From assembly GCA_035041965.1 (NCBI GenBank), contig JAPYMA010000456.1, forward strand, positions 1 to 64,000: a DNA stretch of 64,000 nt. Direction: 5' to 3'. Positions 53,681 to 64,000 of this stretch are shown one piece after another. A program made the position numbers and the translations under genes. The DNA is from Anisakis pegreffii (lineage: Eukaryota > Nematoda > Chromadorea > Rhabditida > Anisakidae). Below the pieces are notes generated by a model. It did no database searches. It was not told the origin of the DNA and saw only the letters and a program-made list of their open reading frames with translations. Every line of letters begins with the position of its first letter. The stretch's first letter is position 1.

Positions 53681-55618
53681 ACTGGAGCAGACTCAGTCTA
53701 ATTTCAATTTTCCGCTCATCAGTGAAGTCGAATAGGATTGAGTAGGAGGCACCACTCTGGGAATGAGGATACTCTTCATTTGGCTATCTAACAATAAGCA
53801 CAACTCGTCAGTTGGTTGCGCTTGATTAATGTGCAATCAACACATAAGATTATGAGTGACAACATAAGAGGATGAAATTGATGAAATGTTAGATCAAATG
53901 CAGTTAGTTACAGATATAAATACATGCAAGCAAGCATCATTCCCAGTAATCATTACTGTTGTTATTGCAATTCAAATCAGTAGCACTTGTTTTTTTCCAA
54001 TATTTTAAACAGTAAATTGAGTATCACGTCAGTGCGGAAGCTTGAATTCAGCAACGTAAATCCACAGGGAAGAAAGAGATTAGTGGCGTAAATCACGAGA
54101 TTAATCCCTAATCTCGAAAATTTGCGAAAACACTCATAAACACTAATAAATGTTTTCGTTAGAAGAGTTGTGATATTGTGTTTATGGGTTTCTTTTCTCT
54201 AGATCACTTGATGTTTGATCACGCAAAAATAAGTACACATTCGCTGAATTTTCATCTAATTATTTCGGCAGAAGTTCATCACGTACGGTAATACCTGTAA
54301 TGTGTTCGACTCGAATGCGCACAACAACTCAAGTGTGTTTTAATGAGCATTCAGCATGCACTACTTGCCTAGGTAACACCTAATCGCAACTGTTGTACTT
54401 ATTAATTCCGCGTTACTATGGCAACAGAATTTCACAATTTACTAATGAATGAATGAATGCAATTTTGGAATTTTCATCTAATTTGCCGCAGAAACCTACT
54501 TAGTTGATAGATAAAATCGCATTAAATATGATAAATGAATCATCTAGACTTAAATTCTCCTCATGTCAGTCTCCCTGAACTACGACGGTTCGCTCATATC
54601 TCCTGTCCCTTACTCTTGGCCATTTTCCCCGTCACTTGCAGAGAGTCTTGTGTTTGCAAGACTTGATGAATTCGTTGCTTTCAAGCGCATATGAATAAAT
54701 GATCATCTATCGGCTATCTCTCTCTTACTTTCCAGATGAATGAGTTTTAATTTATATTCCGTACACATGCACACACACATATATATCCCATATTTCGCAG
54801 AGATATCAAATCACTCAAACTCAACGAAATCCAATCGCACACTGATCACTTCAAGATGAAACCCATCGTATACTCTAATGATCGAAATTATTGTCTAGAT
54901 TGATTACCAGTGTGCATACGACGACACTTCAATCATGTTATTTATGAATTAGAATATTGCATTCATCATTGCAATTGTCATCATTTCTAATTCTTTGTGA
55001 CAATCTTCAGCATCTTCGACGTATCATTATCGCAGTCGCACAATAAACAATAACAAATTTGAGACGTCCGTCCGTCCATACAGTATTTCAGACGCATATT
55101 ACTTATTAGTTGATGAGATTCTATTGTTGTTATTGTTGTATTTATTTTATATATTTATTTATCTATTATCGTTCCATGCATCATGAGCCACGAATGAATG
55201 TTTAATACTGTTTACGTGAATTCATAACGAATCACAACATTATGTTCCATGCGTATAACATGCAAAATTTTGAAACTAGTTCAAATAAAAGCAACAAGAT
55301 AATAACAACAATAACATAATATAATTTGTATGAATGAGTTTCTACAAAAGAGTTGACTGATTCCTTGGTTGGTTCGTTTCCATCATAATAACAAACATTA
55401 CATTCAGAATTGATTGCGATTCATTCGATGTTTTGACCAAATTCGACTGATTTTTCGACTTGTCAACTACTCATTTATTATGACTGTTATTGGAGTTGTG
55501 ATTGGAGTTGCCGTTGGTTTTATTATTGTCATTATTATAATGATGATCATTACAAGCATCATTATAGTCATTATTAACGTTATAATTAAATTTTATTGCT
55601 TGCCGTCCTCATTTTCCT

Positions 55619-56080
55619 CTATCGCCACCGTATTATCATCGTTTCTATTGTTACCATAATTGTCACTGCTTTCACAGCCATTAAAATCGTTTTTATTTTT
55701 ATCAATAGTTCTCTGCTGTGAGTGTTATTATCATCAGTATCATTATTGTTGCAGTTATTATTGTCATTATTACTATCATTGTTATTCATTGGATGGTACT
55801 CGTTAATCGAGCTCATTGCTGATTGCTTTCTAGAAGAGAAGTTTCGAAGAATTTTCCGCAAATATTTGATGAGAGCAATCGAACTGAAAATGGAATAAAT
55901 AAGCAGCAACCATACGAATGAATATCGGTCCCCCAAATCCCTCACAATCGTTCTAACAGATCCACCAAGAAACATCCGATTCGAACACGAAGAGATCAGA
56001 GAACAGCCATTGTGGTAGTAATAGGTAGGAGTGAGATTGTTTTTGCGATTGCAACAGGTAGTAATCAATGAAAGACTCAA
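55619..56080 (-). CDS. Unassigned 153-codon open frame with a membrane helix
   Basis: Its middle looks protein-like: MFLGGSVRTIVRDLGDRY, then a hydrophobic helix (FVWLLLIYSIFSSIALI), a basic stretch KYLRKILRNFSSRK and a polar segment. The rest is an asparagine and aspartate run driven by AAT-type repeats, which keep the frame open artificially. The first 35 codons have no support of their own. Possibly one exon around a single-pass helix, possibly chance. Family unknown. Confidence 0.25.
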   Translation of the reverse strand: MSLSLITTCCNRKNNLTPTYYYHNGCSLISSCSNRMFLGGSVRTIVRDLGDRYSFVWLLLIYSIFSSIALIKYLRKILRNFSSRKQSAMSSINEYHPMNNNDSNNDNNNCNNNDTDDNNTHSRELLIKIKTILMAVKAVTIMVTIETMIIRWR

Positions 56081-59000
56081 AGAAGAGTATTACTATTTGT
56101 AGGTGAATGAATGTGTTAATTATACATGTACACAATCAGCATTCAATTTAGGAAAACAGCCAGTTTTGGTTTATTCATATTGCCTATTTGCATATTTCAT
56201 ATGACCACAATAATATCTACTCACTTATGTAATATTTTAGATAAACATAAGCAGTAATATGTGGATGCATAATGCAGATACAGTAACTCAAATGTGACAA
56301 CATTTTATTAGCGAATTTAAATTTATGGGTGAGGTTAATGAAAAATATGATGAATAGGCACGTAGAATAATAAAATGCAATAGTGAATGGAATGATATTG
56401 GCGTGAATAATAGATGTACGAATGTAAACGTTAATATTTCATTTCATTATATAAATTGAGTGATGTGTAAGGCAGCTTAATCGAATGATTATTTATAAGA
56501 GCTTGTTTCGGTGAACGAGACTCACCTCTATTAGCATAATAGCTTTTGCATGATTATGGATAGATGAATATGAGCGAATTAAACTGAATGACTGTCGAAG
56601 GAAACGAGTCAACAACCAAATTTAATTTAGTTATTCGATGTAATAGCAAGCTTTGTTCAAATGTATATGCTGCTCTCTACGACATCCACGCTTATCATAA
56701 CGTACCACTTATGACTTAACAAATATTATCACTGCTCTGTTTGCATGTCTTCTTGATCAGTCGATTATCCGTCTCAGGTTAAACGTAAACCTCATCCAGA
56801 AGAAAAGCTGATTGTGAGCTTAATGTTCGGCTTGAAGATTAAGTATTCGAATGGATACACTGCTTGAAGATTAAACTAATTGTAGACGCAAGCTTAAGTC
56901 TGCTCAGCGTCGTAATCTAATATCCGTGACTAAACACGGCATGGAATGAGAAGTTAGCGTGATTAAACGTTGTTTTACACGATTAACCATAGTAGTACCA
57001 TATGTTGGGCTAATACCAAATGCATACAGAGCGATCAAACAAATACACCATTGGAAATGTTATTTGAAACGATCACACATCTAGCATCTGCGTTGTGATC
57101 AGCACTCACTTATCATTGTGACATCTCTTGAGAATTCGAGTATTTTGTTTATACACCTACGACGAGAACGTTTTCCTGACATTATACAATGCAAATAAAC
57201 ATCAATCACTCTTATATGTATATTGAGTAAGGCAAATATTGTACCACCATTCATTAGTGTACTCCTTAGGTATACATTCTTTCAATTCGATGCATTGCTG
57301 ACTTCAATTGCCTAAGCCTTTATCCATCGCCTAACATCACAATATCGCTCTTTATTTGATATCGCCATATGCAACAAACAACTTAAACGACTTAATGTTT
57401 TCGTTCGTTCTGAGTGAGTGGAATGATTCGCGCTCAATGTTTTCATGGTTTTATTTTACTTCGCTCAACAAAACAAGCTTATGTTAGTGACGCTCTAAAC
57501 TGCATCAAAACAACATCTAGATTCAGCTCTAGACCTGGCTCTATCTGTATAAATGCATTAAGGTTCAGATGTTTGTGAAATACTACTCGTTGGTGTTGTA
57601 TGGTGTTGTGCAATTGGTCGTTATTAGAGACGTTGCTTGCTTGATACTTGAGACATTCATTCGCTCATTGTTCAGTAAGCAGTAAACAGCTGAAAAAAAG
57701 GAAGGTGAGGAAAATGAGATGGATGGATCAAAGAAAGGAGAATAATTAAGCAAAGGAGTCAAATAACAGGAGTATCAACAAAAAACAACCACACCAGCAA
57801 TAACAATAACCCTCATTCATTCGCATTTACACTATTGTGAGCACAAACTCATTGCACAAATAATATCTCATATGCAAACCACACAATAAATAATGAATAT
57901 ATCTTTCTCTGTTCTCCTATAACTTCATTGCTCAGTGCTCAGCCGATTGTCCATAGATCATGATCATCGATACTCACTGAATTAATGATCGTTCTTTCGG
58001 TCGCAATACCGCACCATCGGCTCGATAATTTATCGTCAAAATTAATCATCTGTTGAACCCGGCCGACCGAATACGATACGATAAGACACGAAACTATCTC
58101 CCACCGCATTATCGTCGAATAATTTTCTTTTCATCTCGTTTTCCACTTATGCCGCTCAAAGAGTCGCATCTTATTCTTGTTGAAAATGCACACATGCAAC
58201 TTTCTTCGTCACTTATCAAGTATGTACGATGAAATGGTGCCATAATATCTATATCATAAGTAAACATCATGCCATTGACATTTCTACAAGCTGCTAAAAT
58301 TCACTGAAATAATAATAGAGCTGAAAACAAGTGAGATTTTAATCAGTGATACTGATAAAAAATCAGAAAATAAATTACTATTTGATAATTTTGAAGAAAA
58401 TGTGCAATAAAGATATGGACAACAAAATATGATTAAAGAAAGGAAAGGAAATAATAATGGTAACAATAATGCAGATTACGACAAGTATTACTGAATTAGA
58501 AATGAAAATAATTGGATACAGATGTGATTACGCAGTAATGAGAGTAATGCATGGTAAGAGTGACAATAATGAAAGAATTACCAATCAATTTGAGTCAAAG
58601 TAATGCGAATAATCCATATGAACAGTAGTCGTTAGAAACATTCATTCGCTTTGAAGTGTGATTTATTCATGAAGTATCAAAGAACGGAGAATTTTTCTTT
58701 GTTCACTGTCCACATTCGTTGTTCGCTTCATATTTGGAGTTTTTTGGACTCGTTTCATCGTGTTCAATTCTCATTCAATTATCCAGTTGCATTCACAGAT
58801 AATGTAATTTATTATGCTAACTGCTATATCTTAAGTTATGGTGTTATGTGTTGTCTTTTCTTCAGTTACATCAACATAATCACAATTCTTCAAACGTCTA
58901 CGACGACGACAATAGCTTTGACCTATTCATCAAACGAGCCTCATTATCCTCCTTTTTTCAACGAATATACGTGATTTATTCATTGTGCTTCATTGATTCC

Positions 59001-62000
59001 GTCGTTCGTTTATTGCTGTTGCCTGCCTTTGTTCAGTGCTTTTAAGAATGTTTATGAAAGAATGAGAAGGAATTATTATTCATCGTTTGACTTTCTATTA
59101 TCCGTTTGAGAAGTGTTTTTGTGCGATGAACTGATGTATTTGTGTTCATTCGTTTTACTGGATCAACACTAGTGTATAATTTATTCATTAGGTTCCTTCT
59201 TGAAATGAAACACAAAACGATAATAATAATAACAGCAGCAACATGCAAGCATCCTAATAAACAGCTAGCTCTTCACTCGAATCTTATCCAGACAATCAAG
59301 CGACTCATTGAATCTCGTTAACTCTGTCATCCTTCTTAAATATCTATCTTCTTCCGCCGCAGATATTTTATTCATTCATTCGGCAAACACTCACTGCACA
59401 ATTGCTGCTAACAAAAACAACTAACAAAAACAAATAACAACTATAGTATGTATTCAAGTAAACGTCTAAATTTTATAACAAATATAATGCCTAATAAAAC
59501 GAGCATAAATATGAGTAATAATAATAATAAGGATAACAGTTTCCATATTGCTTCGTAATAAATAAATCCACGCAAGCACGCAATATTGCTGTAATTAAAT
59601 AAAGATTTGCTTCTCTCACAAATGTAGCTATACATATCTATCTTAATCCTTCTAAATGGAGTCTTTACAGAACTCATGAATTTATGTGTGTGTGCAGATA
59701 ATATTACAGATATAACTTGAATTCTTCAGATAATACTTTTGCTTAACTGATTTTGTTTTGATCTTTATTGTGTTTTGATCTGATGTTGTGATGATGAGGT
59801 TTTTGAATTGAAATTGCTTCAGAATACAAAATTGTTCACATAATGCTATCTCCATGCATCCATCCATATGGATGAATGAATAATGAAATGAATAATTGAA
59901 TTTTTAACGTGCTCATCGAAATGCAAATACAAATCAAGTATTAGTGATGTAAGCCATGTTAGCTGTTGGCCATTATGCTCAATTTAGCAATTAGTGAATT
60001 GAGTGAATTGTGCAATCGAGTTTGATTTGCAGTCAGTCGATGGATGGTCGGCAGTCGATGATTAAATTTGCTGCTGATTCCGATGATTTATTCTGGTTTT
60101 TGCAAACGAATGAGCGCTCTTCGCTCTTACTTCCATATTGCCAATCTTAATTTTCTTTGGACTCATTACTTCGCTGGATTATTGCTTCTTTGATGCAAAA
60201 CTTCAGAGCCACAAATATAGTACCTGTCCTCACAAGCAATCATCATTAATGCATCGTGTATAGTTTTATTTAATTGTAACTTTAATCGAAATTTTTTGAA
60301 GCCAACAACAACAATTGATTTTCATTACAACATGAACTGGCGTTGTAATGAAAGGATGGATGGATGGATGGATGTCAAATCTTTAATCTGAATAGTTTAT
60401 AGTCATAGGAGATGGTAAATCTCTTGTACTGAAACTGTAACTCTAAGGGAGCCGAGACGATTTTGAGAAAATGCGAAACCATTTTGTTATGTTGAAGAAT
60501 TTTTGTAAAAATGTGGAAAACTTTTCTAAGATTCAGAAGATTCCCTCAGTCGATAAAATTTTTTCTCTAATTGTAAGCACTCACTGGCTCACCGCTTACA
60601 TTTCATCGCAGGACTTGCACTCAAAACTTGTTATTCGAAATTTCTAGATCTGAACCAAAAAAAAAAACACCTCGCTTTCTTTTTTGTCCCAATTTTACTT
60701 CTTTTTTTACGCTGCTGATTTATTTCAGTAATAACGGATAATTTCCGAAGAATATTTTGCCATAAAAGTTCATAAAATCTCATCAAACCCCTATAAATCG
60801 ATGGAAAATTTTGATGGTTCGATTTTTTTTGTTTGGCTCGAACGATTTCAATTTCGAAATTGTAATCGTAAATATCATTCGATTCACTCCATTTTTTTTG
60901 CACGTTTATGCTCAGCTCTTTGCTTGCAAACAAGTCAGTCAGTTAAGAAGGAAGGAAAATGATGCAACACAATCATTACGATAATGAATAATGTTGTTTC
61001 CCTTGGATGGTTTGCTCATTCTGTTCTGTCAAGCTGCTCTGATCTGATGGTTCGTTCGGTTCCCTTCACTCAAACACATTATTATTATTGCTCTTTTTAT
61101 TCTCTTATCTGATCGTTTCATTTCATTTTGAAACAACCCAACAACACAACACAACACAACATATAACATAAAAACATCGTTTCAAGCAACATTTCATAAT
61201 GAAATATGAAAAATCTAAATGCTTTTCAATGTTTCGCATCATCCCTTTTGCAAAAACTTACTTCACGTTTCACGGCATTTATTCTTCTTCTTCTTCTTCA
61301 CATCCATCAATCATCATATCAAATTTTTGATCGTCTTGATCTTCACCTATTAAATCGCTTGTTTGCACTGTTCGGCAATGCTCTCACAAAGTTATTAGTA
61401 TATTTGCGAAAACGATGAAAAATTTTTTTGTCAGCGATAAGCATTGCATTGAAGAGTGTAAGGTTTTAACAGCACAGCATAAAAAGTCTAAAGTTTTAGC
61501 TGTGAAGTGTACGGTCGATCGGCGATTAACTATAATATTGTTCAACTTTCTTAAAATTCAAGAGCCTATTCACCGATCTCTCAAATTCCCAATTATTCAT
61601 CGAGCATTAAAAGATAAAAGATTTTCCATCTTGATTTTACTTATTTCTTTCAATCTAGCAGCACTAACTTGCAGCAGATGATGTGCTGGCATTTGGCCGT
61701 AACAAAGAAAGCGAAAACATGATTTGGTGAGATCGATGTTTTGATATCAATGAGTGGTCGGTGTACATGTTGATAACATATGTACATATGCATCGAAACA
61801 TATGTAATGTAAATGTCAACGGAGAATAAGATTGATTTGGTAAATGGCAAATGCATCTTCATCATCACCGATGAGTATTGGTTGCTTGGTTGAGGTTATG
61901 AATAAATGAAGACCTATGGCAAGCACAAAGTACAGAATACTTCTCGAGATAACACACTTGGAAACGAGTACAAAACTAATCCGTCGTCGTATTAACACGG

Positions 62001-63472
62001 CCACTTTTAATCGTTTAGTGCTTCTTTCAACAAACACACAAACGCACACACACACACATAAATTATTCGTTGAATACAAAAACAAACAGTGCTCAAAGAA
62101 TGGACGAGAGATTAACCGATGCAAAGAAATGTTATTCATGTTAATCCATATTTTTTCGCACAAAGTATACACATAAGTCCCACATCCATATTGGCTAAGA
62201 GGTCTGTTCCACAAATGAAGTCTTTGAACAATGAAAGTAATCCAGTATAACAGATTTTCTAGAAGCCGTGTGCATTTATCTCGTGTCCAATTTTGTTCAG
62301 ATCTGCTAAAGTGATTTTATCGTCACATAAATAAATCTTTCTGCTGCTTTGAAAGGAGCCAACCAACCAAAGAAGCAAAACTGTTGCATCCACTTGGATT
62401 AACTTGCTTATGGCTGCATAAACGTTCATGTTTATGTGCGCATAATCTGTTCAACTGACCGATGAGTTGCTGTCAAATATTTTGTCAAATATCATGGATC
62501 AAAAGCAAAACTTTTTGAATATCATTGAAAGAAACAAATTTTTTGGCTGAAAATAAAGATTTCTCCCTGATTGCTATTATCCGAAATGTTATTGTTCATC
62601 TTTCAATAATGCTTTCCCGACTGTCAACCAAACAGCCACAAAGTAAGTGGAGGATCGTTCGCCCCGTTTCCAGTAACTCAACCGGATAAATAAGCAATTG
62701 AAAGAGTATTTCTCAGCAAAACAATTATGGAGTCAAATATCAGTGCTGCCATCAAAACAATCCAAACAATTGTATTCAGTTACATCATCCATTCATAATC
62801 GTCTTCTTTCGTTTGCCATCCGTTAATGAATATTTCATTTAACCTTTTCCCATGAACCCAACAGCAGCAGCAACGGCAATAATCATAATAATAACCAATA
62901 ACCTTTTCAATAATACGATGATAAATTCGAATCGATGCCACAGTTCCAACGCTCTCAACTCATTAACAACATTTATACGATTACACACCACCGACCATAT
63001 CACATCTGCTTTTCGTTTATCTTGCCATATCGGCTCTGTTCTCTTTCGCATTCTGCGTTAGTTTTTCTCAATGAATGTGGATTTAGCCATCAAACGTTCA
63101 TAACTTAATCCATATTAGATTTTGAGAGCAATTAATTTTGAGAGCAATCCACAAAATCGCCTGCTACACTTTGAGGAAGGCGCAATCGATTTTGAACACA
63201 TAATTCTTCCCATATGAATAATTTGTGCTTATTCATTTTGATTGCCCTCAAGAGAGTGTGGCAATGAGGGGCATTTATAGAGGATCGTGTAGTTTTCCGA
63301 TCACCTATTAAATGTTTACAGGTCTCTAAGAATGTCGAATTCATGCAGGTGATCGAGGAAGAGGAAGTGGTTGTGTGACCGATCGTTAGGTTACTGTTTA
63401 TGATACGCTAGCACATTGAATGACAATAAAGAGCAGCGTAATTACTTGACTAATGAGATTTCTGACGATTAA

Positions 63473-63872
63473 ATGACATATTTTCAACCGGTAATTAGTG
63501 ATCCATGTGCCTTCCTGCCTATTGTCAGTCTGAAAGTGATTCACGGTAGCAGTTTGACTTTCCACGCAAATCTGTTTGTAAACCGAGCGGTCGTGATCAT
63601 AAGAGTCGGCTTGATTAGGCATTACTTGGACGGATACCATTGCGGAATTAATGCAACATATGCGACTTGTTCTATGCAATGCCATTTACCATTTGACACC
63701 TGTCATCTACAATGTCTTATTGCGGTCTTATTTGCTTTCGGTTTACACGGGTCTTGCCTGGGTTTGTTTGTTTCCTTTAGTCGTCTTATCGATGACACTC
63801 CGAATTCGGTGTGTGACCTTTACGATCTTCAGTCGAGTCGCATTTGAAAGAGATTACAAGAGGATCGGATAA
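63473..63872 (+). other. Unassigned open block at right edge
   Basis: Two overlapping plus-strand frames (124 codons from 63473, and about 73 codons from the ATG at 63651) and a minus-strand frame of 95 codons share a GC-richer block. The 63651 frame has hydrophobic segments (PVIYNVLLRSYLLSVYTGLAWVCLF is split by one polar turn) followed by a basic end, vaguely like a receptor tail, but no motif confirms this. It could be an exon of a gene continuing past the window edge. Confidence 0.2.
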
Positions 63873-64000
63873 AAAATCTCAGTGTACATCCTTCTCTAGA
63901 ATGATTATCATAAGTCTTATCAATTGGTGTGTTTTATTGGTGTTGTAAAGTGGGTTTTTATCTTATCAAATGACATTGTAATTAGTATGTTTTATCGTTG

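Larger units (their letters stand above)
50437..64000. other. Gene-poor right flank
   Basis: No known gene was recognised in about 13.5 kb. It contains low-complexity AT tracts, (GGAT)n near 60355-60373, (ACAAC)n near 61140-61160, and the unassigned islands listed at 53430-53690, 55619-56080 and 63473-63872. It may be intergenic or a long intron of a gene extending beyond the window. Confidence 0.5.

Noticed and set aside
55414..55659. Isoleucine and valine-rich plus-strand frame
   Set aside because: Low-complexity ATT/GTT composition gives hydrophobic codons without any real membrane-protein signature.
61206..61681. Two consecutive plus-strand frames overlapping at ATGA, like a bacterial gene pair
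   Set aside because: The window is clearly nematode, both products are low complexity, and neither has a recognisable domain.

Overview
The window is eukaryotic and almost certainly nematode. It is AT-rich by eye, has no bacterial gene layout, and its recognisable genes are split into small exons with nematode-style acceptors (TTTTCAG, TTTTTAG) and sparse consensus donors. Four conserved animal genes can be assembled exon by exon with consistent intron phases: a multi-repeat beta-thymosin (plus strand, 8757-10272), a LIN-18/RYK Wnt receptor pseudokinase (minus strand, 12781 to about 30.7 kb), glutathione reductase (minus, 43837-46475) and the SNARE SEC-22 (minus, 48928-50389). Several-kilobase introns would fit an ascarid-like or spirurine parasite better than Caenorhabditis, but the species cannot be named from sequence alone.

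Layout. 1-8.7 kb is mostly non-coding, with two GC-rich dispersed-repeat arrays (381-572 and 3022-3258), a 27-bp tandem array beside a hairpin (2724-2877), and one unexplained coding-like island near 1.5 kb. The thymosin gene has five exons, each carrying one repeat and all joined by phase-1 introns; a decayed sixth repeat appears to lie just after its stop. A near-perfect fold-back element sits at 11709-11866. The lin-18 orthologue then fills about 18 kb: kinase exons at 12.8-15.6 kb, the transmembrane exon at 16.2 kb, a probable 42-nt exon at 20.85 kb, WIF-domain exons at 28.0-29.9 kb and a tentative further exon at 30.65 kb. Its signal-peptide exon was not found. 31-42.4 kb is largely empty apart from microsatellites and a small hairpin element with 13-bp direct repeats (40263-40407), related to a copy inside a lin-18 intron. 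Two small unassigned coding candidates meet tail to tail at 42.5-43.1 kb. gsr-1 and sec-22 follow in the same orientation, about 2.4 kb apart. From 50.4 kb to the end I find no recognisable gene, only two or three coding-like islands.

The genes do not form one pathway: actin-monomer binding (thymosin), Wnt signalling (LIN-18), thiol redox (GSR) and ER-Golgi membrane fusion (SEC-22). No new defence or mobile system with convincing coding content was found. The most interesting observations are the five-plus-one thymosin repeat architecture, the lin-18 microexon, the two fold-back elements and the alternative N-terminus of glutathione reductase.
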